DNA of 64,000 nt from Chitinophagales bacterium. Its GTDB lineage: Bacteria > Bacteroidota > Bacteroidia > Chitinophagales > UBA2359. The stretch is taken from positions 2,356,001-2,420,000 of the forward strand of contig JAWKLZ010000001.1 of assembly GCA_041392475.1 (NCBI GenBank). Direction: 5' to 3'. Positions 9,650 through 17,368 of this stretch are shown piece by piece. The notes under the pieces were generated by a model. The model did no database searches, was not told the origin of the DNA, and saw only the letters and a list, made by a program, of their open reading frames with translations. Each line of letters opens with the position of its first letter. The stretch's first letter is position 1. Both the position numbers and the translations under genes were made by a program.

Positions 9650-9726
9650 AACACAGAGTCACGGAGATTTTGCTTGCTTGTACCACTTTGGATTTTTGAA
9701 CGGAGAGACGCTGAGACGGAGAGTTT
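9650..9726. repeat. Short 'cacagag-cactgagacgcagag' type repeat
   Basis: Two adjoining pieces, 'acacagagtcacggag' and 'cggagagacgctgagacggagag', belong to a low-complexity repeat. It also occurs at 28770-28796 and, reversed, at 33629-33660. It lies directly after the stop of the 976-aa protein. No coding potential. Confidence 0.5.
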
Positions 9727-9733
9727 TTTTATG

Positions 9734-9817
9734 CGAGTGAAAACTTTGGCAACGCTTGATGTATCTTTCACCATTCAAATCTCACAAAACCTAAAGGTGT
9801 TGGCAAATTTTCACTCG
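9734..9817. repeat. Imperfect inverted repeat
   Basis: The arm 'cgagtgaaaactttggcaac' starting at 9734 is mirrored by 'ttggcaaattttcactcg' ending at 9817, around a centre of about 45 nt. The size and form resemble the palindrome family P, but the arm sequence is different. It may form an RNA hairpin or terminator. Confidence 0.6.
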
Positions 9818-9925
9818 ATATAAAGTAGAAATATGGTATAGTCCCCAAATTCTTCAATTTGTTAAATTTCAATTATTTACATTCTACATTCATTCATTTC
9901 TACCGTTTTATTCCCTTCAATATTC

Positions 9926-9954
9926 TTGAAGGAAGAACAAAAAACGTACCTTTG
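9926..9954 (+). promoter_or_regulatory. Bacteroidota-type promoter of the acyl-CoA dehydrogenase gene
   Basis: TTG (9926-9928), an 18-nt spacer and TACCTTTG (9947-9954) match the Bacteroidota -33/-7 consensus (TTG, 19-20 nt, TAnnTTTG). Transcription would start near 9960, giving a leader of about 40 nt before the ATG at 10003. Confidence 0.75.
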
Positions 9955-10002
9955 TGTTCCATTTTCTCCTTCTAATTAACTAAAACATAACCCCCAAAAA
10001 CA

Positions 10003-11145
10003 ATGAATTTTAAACTCACCGAAGAGCATTTGATGATCAGAGATGCGGCAAGAGATTTCGCTCAAAATGAATGTAAGCCAGGTGTAATCGACCGAGATAC
10101 CCACAAAACCTATCCTGCTGAACAAGTGCGCCGTATGGGAGAGTTGGGGTTTTTAGGGATGATGGTGGACCCCAAATATGGTGGAAGTGGACTCGATACG
10201 ATTTCGTATGTGTTGGCAATGGAAGAAATCTCTAAGGTAGATGCATCGTGTTCGGTAATCATGTCGGTGAACAATTCTCTCGTATGCTGGGGATTGGAAA
10301 CATTTGGCAATGAGGAACAAAAAGAAAAATACTTACCTCGATTGGCAAAAGGTGAAATGGTAGGAGCATTCTGTCTATCCGAACCTGAAGCAGGCTCGGA
10401 TGCCACACAACAACGCACAACAGCGATAGACATGGGCGATCACTACTTGGTGAATGGGACTAAAAACTGGATTACAAACGGCGGAACAGCAGGCATTTAC
10501 ATGGTAATCGCACAAACTGACGTGGACAAAGGACACCGAGGAATCAATGCGCTGATTATCGAAAAAGATTGGGAAGGGGTGAGTCATGGAGCAAAAGAAG
10601 ACAAATTGGGAATCAGGGCTTCTGATACACATTCGGTGATGTTTCAGGATGTGAAAGTACCCAAAGAAAACCGAATTGGAGAGGATGGTTTCGGCTTCAA
10701 ATTTGCGATGAAAACCCTTTCTGGTGGACGTATTGGCATTGCTGCTCAAGCTTTGGGAATTGCTTCTGGTGCTTATGAATTGGCTTTGGCTTACTCCAAA
10801 GAAAGAAAGGCTTTTGGCAAACCAATTAGTCACCATCAAGCGATTGCCTTCAAATTGGCGGACATGGCTACCGAAATTGAAGCTGCCCGCTTGTTATGCC
10901 TCAAAGCGGCTTACCTCAAAGATACACACCAAAACTACGACCTAGCTTCCTCTATGGCAAAAGTGTTTGCCTCAGAAGTGGCCATGAAAACCACAACAGA
11001 GGCGGTGCAAGTACATGGCGGTTATGGCTTTGTAAAAGAATACCATGTGGAAAGATTGATGCGAGATGCCAAAATCACCCAAATATATGAAGGAACTTCT
11101 GAGATTCAAAGGGTGGTGATTTCAAGGACAATTTTGAAGGATTGA
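10003..11145 (+). CDS. Acyl-CoA dehydrogenase (short-chain, butyryl-CoA type)
   Basis: A 380-aa FAD flavoprotein of normal family length that catalyses alpha,beta-dehydrogenation of acyl-CoA in fatty-acid beta-oxidation or amino-acid degradation. Both family signatures are present: 'GAFCLSEPEAGSD' (about 122-134) and the C-terminal 'QVHGGYGFVKEYHVERLMRDAKI'. The catalytic base is expected to be Glu363 in 'YEGTSEIQ', the position used by short- and medium-chain enzymes. The 'RKAFGKPISHHQAIAFKLADM' helix is also typical. The gene stands alone behind its own promoter, with no electron-transfer flavoprotein genes nearby. Exact chain-length preference cannot be read from sequence. Confidence 0.95.
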   Translation: MNFKLTEEHLMIRDAARDFAQNECKPGVIDRDTHKTYPAEQVRRMGELGFLGMMVDPKYGGSGLDTISYVLAMEEISKVDASCSVIMSVNNSLVCWGLETFGNEEQKEKYLPRLAKGEMVGAFCLSEPEAGSDATQQRTTAIDMGDHYLVNGTKNWITNGGTAGIYMVIAQTDVDKGHRGINALIIEKDWEGVSHGAKEDKLGIRASDTHSVMFQDVKVPKENRIGEDGFGFKFAMKTLSGGRIGIAAQALGIASGAYELALAYSKERKAFGKPISHHQAIAFKLADMATEIEAARLLCLKAAYLKDTHQNYDLASSMAKVFASEVAMKTTTEAVQVHGGYGFVKEYHVERLMRDAKITQIYEGTSEIQRVVISRTILKD

Positions 11146-11169
11146 CCTATCTGATTCAAGACATATAAA

Positions 11170-11250
11170 GACTTCGGAAGTTTCATTTTAAATCGAACAA
11201 CTCTCAGTGAAATAGTTCCTCGATTTTTTAAGAGCTAAACTTCCGAAGTC
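11170..11250. repeat. Palindromic repeat family P, copy 2
   Basis: Arms 'gacttcggaagttt' (11170-11183) and 'aaacttccgaagtc' (11237-11250) pair perfectly. Relative to copy 1 the arm has CGG instead of TTG, and the opposite arm carries the matching change. It lies between the acyl-CoA dehydrogenase and ung genes. Confidence 0.8.
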
Positions 11251-11286
11251 TGCATCCCTTTGTTATTCCATATTTTAATTGATTCT

Positions 11287-12180
11287 ATGTCAAACGTAAA
11301 CCCCAAAATTGAAGAAAGTTGGCTAATTGCCTTGGAAAAGGAATTTCAAGAGCCTTACTTTGCAGCAATTAAACAGTTTTTGGTCAAAGAGAAACAAGCG
11401 GGTAAAATCATTTATCCTCCAGGTTCACTAATAGACTTGTACGGATTTGATTATGATAGAGTTATGTGAAAAGTGATTTGTTGTGTGCAATTATTTTCCT
11501 CTTGAAAAACATTTGTTATAATCAAAATATAGGACTCTTTTTCAAAACATTTGTTTATGAGTGTTTTAAGCATAAAATAATAAATCATTAAATATTTTCA
11601 ATAATTTATTATTCACTGATTATCGAGCCGAACAAGTCTAATCTTCAATGCTTTCAACAAAGTACCTTTCGACAAAGTGAAAGTGGTGATTTTGGGGCAG
11701 GATCCTTACAAAAACCCCGGTGAAGCAATGGGTTTGTCTTTCTCCGTTCCAAAAGGTGTCCGAGTACCGCCTTCTCTGCGAAATGTTTACAAAGAATTGG
11801 AGTCTGATATTGCAGGTTTTGTTGCGCCAAAGCATGGCGACTTGACCGATTGGGCTGAACAAGGAGTACTTCTACTAAATGCTACCTTGACCTTGGAGCA
11901 AAAGAAGTCCAATTCTCACAGCACTATTGGCTGGCAACGATTTACGGATGCGGTCATCAAAAAACTCTCGGACGGACGTTCTGGAGTTGTATTTATGTTG
12001 TGGGGTAATTTTGCGAAGACCAAAGCCGATTTGATTGACCAAAACAAACACTTGGTATTGACAGCAGCGCACCCTTCTCCAATGGCAGGCGGCGCGTTTT
12101 TTGGCAACAAACACTTTTCAAAAGCCAATACTTATTTGCAGCAGCAAGACCAAACACCGATTGATTGGACATTGAAGTAG
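11287..12180 (+). pseudogene. ung: Uracil-DNA glycosylase split by a TA-flanked element
   Basis: Codons 1-49 (11287-11433) encode the normal family-1 UDG N-terminus ending 'YPPGSLI'. Bases 11641-12180 encode the remainder, 'IFNAFNKVPFDKVKVVILGQDPY' onward, with 'HPSP' in 'LTAAHPSPMAGGAFF' near the end. Removing the 205-bp insertion and one TA copy restores a continuous 228-aa frame, the usual Ung length. The insertion adds 11 foreign codons and a stop after residue 49. The downstream part could start at GTG 11677 and would keep the catalytic Asp of GQDPY and the His of HPSP. It would lose the N-terminal helices, so activity is doubtful. Unlike most UDGs the motif is GQDPYK rather than GQDPYH. 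Confidence 0.9.
11434..11638 (+). mobile_element. 205-bp TA-flanked MITE-like element, copy 1 (in ung)
   Basis: The element begins GACTTGTACGGATTTGATTA and ends TAATCGAGCCGAACAAGTC-like (imperfect terminal inverted repeats of about 20 bp). It is flanked on both sides by TA (11432-11433 and 11639-11640). It has no gene. An apparently identical copy in reverse orientation occupies 20539-20743. TA duplication is typical of IS630/Tc1-mariner transposition, but no such transposase is in the window. Confidence 0.88.
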
Positions 12181-12258
12181 GGCAATAAAAAACAGGAAAA
12201 GAGGTTACATAAACAACTACCTTATTGGTTATTATGTTTGCTCAAAAAATAATCCTGT

Positions 12259-12978
12259 ATGACCTCACATTACTTCTCTAAAATTATTTGGCTGTCCTTT
12301 TTGATTTGGATATTCTCTGCAATCTGTGTGACTTCTCCCTCCATTTTTGCAAAAAATCAAGCACCTCTCTATCAGAATAAATATGTAGAAGGAAAATTGT
12401 ATGTAGAAGTAAAAGCACGCTACCAAAGCATGAATTGGGAATATGATGAAGCGCTCGACAAACCAAAAAATCATGGATTGAAGCGGTGGATATTGCAGTA
12501 TCAAGTGACCAAAATCGAAAAATTGACGACAGATAAAGCCAAAAATGCCTATTTTTTTTACTTCAAAAAGTCAAACCTAACCACTTCTTTCCTCCAAACT
12601 TTAAGCAATCTGCCCTATATAGAAAAAGCTACCCAAATACCAAATACAACACTTGCAGAACACAATCTTTACACTTCATCCGACCTTGCTTCTCACAAAC
12701 CAAACTCTGTATTGATTCCCAATGCGTTTTCTCCAAATAGCGACCAATCCAATGATTATTTTGAAGTTAAGGGTCAAAATTTATTGGCTTATGAACTCCA
12801 AATTATTAACCGCTTGGGAGAGTCTATTTGTAAGGTAAATGAAACAAATACTTATGGTTGGGATGGAACTATTAAGGGGAAAGAAGTTCCTGTGGGTATT
12901 TATGCCTACTACGGTTGGGTTCGTTTTGAAGATGGAGAAACAAAAATATTGAAGGGATATCTGACCTTGATAAAATAA
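12259..12978 (+). CDS. Small secreted protein with T9SS type-B C-terminal domain
   Basis: The 239-aa protein has an N-terminal hydrophobic signal ('IIWLSFLIWIFSAICV'). A short non-conserved region of about 120 residues follows, then a complete type-B sorting domain: 'VLIPNAFSPNSDQSNDYF', 'RLGESICKV', 'GWDGTIKGKEVPVGIYAYY' and 'KGYLTLIK'. The passenger part is too small for a recognised enzyme. A TATGTTTG box at 12233-12240 may be its -7 element, although a clear -33 TTG is lacking. A palindromic repeat follows the gene. Confidence 0.85.
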   Translation: MTSHYFSKIIWLSFLIWIFSAICVTSPSIFAKNQAPLYQNKYVEGKLYVEVKARYQSMNWEYDEALDKPKNHGLKRWILQYQVTKIEKLTTDKAKNAYFFYFKKSNLTTSFLQTLSNLPYIEKATQIPNTTLAEHNLYTSSDLASHKPNSVLIPNAFSPNSDQSNDYFEVKGQNLLAYELQIINRLGESICKVNETNTYGWDGTIKGKEVPVGIYAYYGWVRFEDGETKILKGYLTLIK

Positions 12979-13045
12979 GAATATTGAACTTTGGATAAAA
13001 GAAGCAGGAAGTGAGATGCAAGATATAAGCTAATATTATGATTTA

Positions 13046-13121
13046 GACTTTTGAAGTTTCATTTCAAAAATTTGTTTTTACAAAGAAAAACAATACTTTA
13101 TAAAGAGAAACTTCAAAAGTC
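13046..13121. repeat. Palindromic repeat family P, copy 3
   Basis: Arms 'gacttttgaagttt' (13046-13059) and 'aaacttcaaaagtc' (13108-13121) are identical to those of copy 1. It lies between the convergent T9SS protein and clpX, where it could end transcription from both sides. Confidence 0.8.
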
Positions 13122-13157
13122 TTTGTACAAAAGAAGTATGTTATTTAATTCACATTC

Positions 13158-14399
13158 CTAAGATGCAATCTTCAATGTATTCACTTTCTCCCCCGCAATC
13201 TTATCTTGAGCGTAGTCCAAAGTCACAATAAACTCATTAACATGACTTTTTGAAGGCAATTCAAACATGGCATCGGTCATTATTGCCTCACAAATAGAAC
13301 GCAACCCTCTTGCTCCGAGTTTGAATTCAATTGCTTTTTCTACAATAAAATCCAATGCAGATTCGGTGAAGGAAAGATCTATTTTTTCCATTTCAAACAG
13401 TTTTTTGTACTGTTTGATAAGGGCATTTTTAGGTTCGGTAAGAATCAATCGAAGTGTTTTTGCATCAAGTGGTTCGAGGTAGGTCAGCACAGGTATGCGA
13501 CCAATCAACTCAGGTATCAATCCAAAACTTTTGATATCTCTAGGGCTAACATAGCGCAACAAACTGTCTTCATGTGTGCGACCAATTAGGTTATCAGATT
13601 TGAAGCCGATAACCGATTTTTGAATACGGTTCGCAATCATTCTTTCCAAGCCGTCAAAAGCACCTCCACAGATAAACAAGATGTTTTGAGTATTGATTTT
13701 CACCATTTTTTGTTCAGGGTGCTTGCGTCCTCCCTGTGGCGGAACCAATACTTCTGAACCTTCCAAAAGTTTCAACATGGACTGCTGAACACCTTCGCCC
13801 GAAACATCACGGGTGATAGAAGGGTTGTCGCTTTTGCGGGTAATTTTGTCAATCTCATCAATGTAGATAATTCCTTTTTCGGCAGCTTGAACATCGTAAT
13901 TGCAAACTTGCAACAAACGGCTCAAAATGCTTTCTACGTCCTCTCCAACATAACCTGCTTCTGTAAAAACAGTAGCGTCCACAATGGCAAAAGGCACATT
14001 CAAAAATCGGGCAATGGTTTTGGCCAACAATGTTTTTCCTGTTCCTGTGCGCCCAACCATCATGATGTTCGATTTCTCAATCTCAACTTCATCATCATCA
14101 GGTTGATTCAAGCGTTTGTAGTGATTATACACCGCAACAGACAAGACCTTTTTAGCATCTTCTTGTCCAATCACATACAAATCCAAATATTCTTTTATTT
14201 TTTTGGGATTCAACAAGTTAGGGAGTGAAAACTGAAATTTGCGTTTGGTTTGATACAGTTCCTCCTCCAAAATTTGCTGAGCTTGTGCGATACAAGTTTC
14301 ACAGATATGCCCATTTAATCCTGCAATGAGAATCAGTGTTTCATCCTTGGTTTTACCACAAAAAGTACATTCAAAATCATCTTTTTTTCGTCTTGCCAT
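13158..14399 (-). CDS. clpX: ATP-dependent Clp protease ATP-binding subunit ClpX
   Basis: 413 aa, normal ClpX length. It recognises and unfolds substrates and feeds them to ClpP. An N-terminal zinc-binding domain has two Cys pairs ('CTFCGK' and 'CETC'). The AAA+ core follows with Walker A 'GRTGTGKT', Walker B 'IIYIDEIDKI', the pore/arginine region 'SGEGVQQSMLKLLEG' and sensor 2 'GARGLRSI'. The IGF-type loop that contacts ClpP is represented by 'VIGF' (around residues 280-290). The gene is downstream of clpP with a 245-bp gap that contains a strong hairpin, so it may have its own promoter. Confidence 0.97.
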   Translation of the reverse strand: MARRKKDDFECTFCGKTKDETLILIAGLNGHICETCIAQAQQILEEELYQTKRKFQFSLPNLLNPKKIKEYLDLYVIGQEDAKKVLSVAVYNHYKRLNQPDDDEVEIEKSNIMMVGRTGTGKTLLAKTIARFLNVPFAIVDATVFTEAGYVGEDVESILSRLLQVCNYDVQAAEKGIIYIDEIDKITRKSDNPSITRDVSGEGVQQSMLKLLEGSEVLVPPQGGRKHPEQKMVKINTQNILFICGGAFDGLERMIANRIQKSVIGFKSDNLIGRTHEDSLLRYVSPRDIKSFGLIPELIGRIPVLTYLEPLDAKTLRLILTEPKNALIKQYKKLFEMEKIDLSFTESALDFIVEKAIEFKLGARGLRSICEAIMTDAMFELPSKSHVNEFIVTLDYAQDKIAGEKVNTLKIAS

Positions 14400-14423
14400 G
14401 TTGCTCTACTATTAACAAAAAGT

Positions 14424-14461
14424 AACCCTCAAAAGTAAATCTGGATTTACTTTTGAGGGTT
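14424..14461 (-). terminator. Strong hairpin between clpP and clpX
   Basis: An 18-bp perfect stem ('aaccctcaaaagtaaatc' with 'gatttacttttgagggtt') closes a 2-nt loop. Read on the minus strand, the 3' side is followed by a short T-rich run (ACTTTTT). It should terminate or attenuate the tig-clpP transcript before clpX. Confidence 0.7.
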
Positions 14462-14644
14462 TAGATTATAAATATTGCTGTTCAATAGCACGTATATTAA
14501 AAATAATTAATTATTGTTTTATTGAGCCAGCAAAGATAAGAAATAATATCAAAAAGGTTGTTTTAAACAATTCAATCTTCGAGAAAGACTTCCTACCAAT
14601 AGATTCAATTGTTAGGAAACATTTATCTAAGGATAGTGTTTACA

Positions 14645-15358
14645 CTACTTATCGTCTTTGCCTTTGCTTCTTGTAAGAACCTCATCCACAATACCATACT
14701 CTTTAGCTTCCAAAGCACGCATCCAATAATCACGGTCACTATCTTTTGAGATTTTCTCAAAATCTTGTCCTGTGTGATGGCTCAAAATATTGTAGAGTTC
14801 TTCTCTCATTTGCATAATCAACTTATAAGAAATCTCCATATCACTAACTTGACCTTGCATTCCGCCCATCGGTTGGTGAATCATCACTCGACTATGCTGC
14901 AAGCAAGTACGCTTACCCTTAGCACCTGCAGCCAAAAGTACGGCTCCCATTGAAGCTGCCATACCCGTACAGATAGTATTCACATCAGGCATAATGTATT
15001 GCATGGTATCATAAATACCCAATCCTGCAATCACAGAACCACCTGGACTGTTGATATAAATAGAAATATCACGATTGGGATCAACCGATTCCATGAACAA
15101 CAACTGCGCTTGAATGATATTTGCAGCCTGATCGGTCACAGGAACACCCATAAAAATAATACGATCCATCATCAATCGAGAAAACACGTCTAATTGAGCT
15201 ACATTCATCGGACGTTCTTCAATGATATAAGGAGTCATACCCTTAGGCGACACATTGCTTGCATTCGTATTGGTATGGTTTACAAATTGGTCTACCGTCA
15301 AGCTATTCAATCCTTTATGTTGGACAGCATATTTTCTGAATTCGTTTCCAAAATCCAT
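14645..15358 (-). CDS. clpP: ATP-dependent Clp protease proteolytic subunit ClpP
   Basis: A 237-aa serine peptidase of family S14. The catalytic Ser is at about residue 136 in 'GMAASMGA' and the His at about 161 in 'RVMIHQP', with an Asp further on. 'YINSPGGSV' forms the oxyanion region. The N-terminus is about 40 residues longer than E. coli ClpP, as is common in Bacteroidota, and probably includes a propeptide. It lies between tig and clpX on the same strand, the conserved order for this proteolysis and folding group. Confidence 0.97.
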   Translation of the reverse strand: MDFGNEFRKYAVQHKGLNSLTVDQFVNHTNTNASNVSPKGMTPYIIEERPMNVAQLDVFSRLMMDRIIFMGVPVTDQAANIIQAQLLFMESVDPNRDISIYINSPGGSVIAGLGIYDTMQYIMPDVNTICTGMAASMGAVLLAAGAKGKRTCLQHSRVMIHQPMGGMQGQVSDMEISYKLIMQMREELYNILSHHTGQDFEKISKDSDRDYWMRALEAKEYGIVDEVLTRSKGKDDK

Positions 15359-15455
15359 AGTTTATAAATTTTTACTTGTTTAATTGTAAATAAAAAAATG
15401 CAAGGAAGTTACCCGCATACAATAGTGGTGCTTTCACCCAAAAAGGTTACATACA

Positions 15456-17000
15456 CTAAGATTCTTCTTCTGCCACAACAACAGTATCTTCCGTTTCTTT
15501 GTTCTCAACAACTGCTTCTTCAATAGAAGAATTTTCATCCACTGATTCTACTTCATTGTCTTTTTTAAGTAAGTCATTGTATTCATCCACACTTAACCCT
15601 ATCGTATTCAAAGAAACCGTTTCCCTTAGCTTAAGCGCCACTTGTTTCTCTATTACCTTTGCGCTCATATTTCTCACATATTCTTCATCCTGCAAACGTG
15701 ACTCTACCAACTGCTTGAGAAAATCATCAGGTATTCCTTGTCCTCCCATATACATCCGAAACATAGAACTGACTTCCTTAATCGTTTCTGAAATAATTAA
15801 ATTGTTGTCTATCTCAATTTCAAAATGTTTCGCCAAATCCTCAAGTATAACTCGCCATTTCAAATCGTTAAAATAATCGGCAAAGGCAGATTCTTTATCT
15901 TCAATCTTTTCATCCTTATTATTAAAAAACCACATGCTACGTATGGATTTTTCTGCCAAATCTACTTGAGTAGTTGCGACAATGTGCTCTCGGAGCCTAA
16001 GCCACAATCTTGAACTTGTTTGATCATCATATTGACGAGCCAATGATTCCTTGATTTTTTCACGAAAAAATTCAGGTGTTACAATTTCTGGAACAAGACT
16101 TTCAGAGTTCACTACCGCAGTTTCCTCATCCTCACTTTCCAATACCGTATCATCTTCCAATCCAAAGACCTTCATAAACAATTCCTTGTCAATAGCAGCC
16201 TTTTTCAGTCTTTTCACCGTCTTGATGGTCATTCTAAACTTACCAGAAGTTTCGATAAAATCGCCATCGTCATCTACATCCAAGTCTAACAAAACAGATG
16301 AGATTTGATTATCTTCTCTGTCAAAAGCTTCAAATATGTCTATATCAATAGAATCTCCCTTTTTCAATGCCAATACACTTTCTCGTGGACCTTCTTCTTT
16401 TAGCATATCAACCGCTATCCAAGTTGTATTCTCCACACCTTCTTCTTTCACATTTCCCTCTGCATCCAATTCTACAAATGACACCTCCAAGGAATCCGAT
16501 TCATCTATATCATTTTCGACCTCTTCACTAGTGCCATATTGCTTTTGCAAACGACTTATTTCCTCGTCCAATAAATCGTCAGCCACTTCAATCTGATAAT
16601 TATCAAAAACCGTATCACTATCGTTCAACAATGGAATTTCTATAGACGGCTTCAAGGCTACTTCAAAATCAAACGTGTAGTTTTTATCACCATCCACATC
16701 CATCTTATCCATATCGTTGTCCATCATCACAGGATTCGCCAATATTTCCCATTCCGTTTCTTTCAGAAAATTGTTTAACTGCTCTTCCAGCACCTTATTC
16801 AATTGTTCTGCAAAAACAGATTTTCCAAACATCTTCTTAACCACACCCATAGGCACCATGCCCGCTCTAAAACCCTTAATTTGCGCCTTCTTTCTCAGGT
16901 TTTTCAGTTCATTATTGACCGCCTCTTGATAATCGCCAGGTTCAATCGTCAATTTTATCAAACCAAGACCATTTTCAAGTATTTCCTTGTTAACTTGCAT
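15456..17000 (-). CDS. tig: Trigger factor
   Basis: A ribosome-associated chaperone that binds nascent chains. The N-terminal domain includes the ribosome-binding signature as 'IKGFRAGMVPMGVVKKMFG' (about 38-56), where the usual GFRxGKxP has Met instead of Lys. A divergent middle (FKBP-like) domain and a helical C-terminal domain follow. At 514 aa it is longer than the usual 430-450. The extra length is in an acidic insertion around residues 275-310 and an acidic tail. It is first in the tig-clpP-clpX group and has a clear upstream promoter. Confidence 0.92.
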   Translation of the reverse strand: MQVNKEILENGLGLIKLTIEPGDYQEAVNNELKNLRKKAQIKGFRAGMVPMGVVKKMFGKSVFAEQLNKVLEEQLNNFLKETEWEILANPVMMDNDMDKMDVDGDKNYTFDFEVALKPSIEIPLLNDSDTVFDNYQIEVADDLLDEEISRLQKQYGTSEEVENDIDESDSLEVSFVELDAEGNVKEEGVENTTWIAVDMLKEEGPRESVLALKKGDSIDIDIFEAFDREDNQISSVLLDLDVDDDGDFIETSGKFRMTIKTVKRLKKAAIDKELFMKVFGLEDDTVLESEDEETAVVNSESLVPEIVTPEFFREKIKESLARQYDDQTSSRLWLRLREHIVATTQVDLAEKSIRSMWFFNNKDEKIEDKESAFADYFNDLKWRVILEDLAKHFEIEIDNNLIISETIKEVSSMFRMYMGGQGIPDDFLKQLVESRLQDEEYVRNMSAKVIEKQVALKLRETVSLNTIGLSVDEYNDLLKKDNEVESVDENSSIEEAVVENKETEDTVVVAEEES

Positions 17001-17048
17001 CTATCTACACAAATTTTGTTAGTAAATTTCTTTTAATTAAATTAACTG

Positions 17049-17078
17049 CAAAAGTACGTATAAACTCTCAACAAACAA
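17049..17078 (-). promoter_or_regulatory. Promoter of tig
   Basis: On the minus strand, TTG (17078-17076), a 19-nt spacer and TACTTTTG (17056-17049) give an exact match to the Bacteroidota -33/-7 pattern about 50 bp upstream of the tig start. Confidence 0.75.
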
Positions 17079-17120
17079 ATTTCACATTGCTTACGTAGTT
17101 AACTTTTAAATTCACTGCAT

Positions 17121-17161
17121 AAAAAAAGCGAGCAGTATTGAATCAATACTACTCGCTTTTT
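17121..17161 (-). terminator. Rho-independent terminator of tRNA-Leu
   Basis: The stem 'agcgagcagtattga' pairs with 'tcaatactactcgct' (one internal mismatch), flanked by A-runs on the left and T-runs on the right. On the minus strand it lies 10 bp beyond the tRNA 3' end and finishes in a T-run. Confidence 0.85.
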
Positions 17162-17170
17162 GGTTGAAAG

Positions 17171-17253
17171 TGCGGGTGAAGGGACTCGAACCCCCACGCC
17201 CGAAGGCACTAGATCCTAAGTCTAGCACGTCTACCAATTCCATCACACCCGCA
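17171..17253 (-). tRNA. tRNA-Leu (anticodon UAG)
   Basis: The reverse complement runs TGCGGGT...ACCCGCA, a 7-bp acceptor stem. The anticodon stem CTAGA/TCTAG encloses the loop CTTAGGA, so the anticodon is UAG, decoding CUA. A long variable arm (TGCCTTCGGGCGTG region) identifies a class II leucine tRNA, and GGTTCGAGTCC is the T-arm. The 3' CCA is not encoded. Confidence 0.95.
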
Positions 17254-17368
17254 TTTTTCATTTTGAGAGTGCAAATTTAGCCTTTTTTTGTAAAATTGAT
17301 AATTAACCACAAAAATTTGTTATTTTTATTTTGATTTTGTTTTTACCTTCAATGATAACCAGCAAAAA

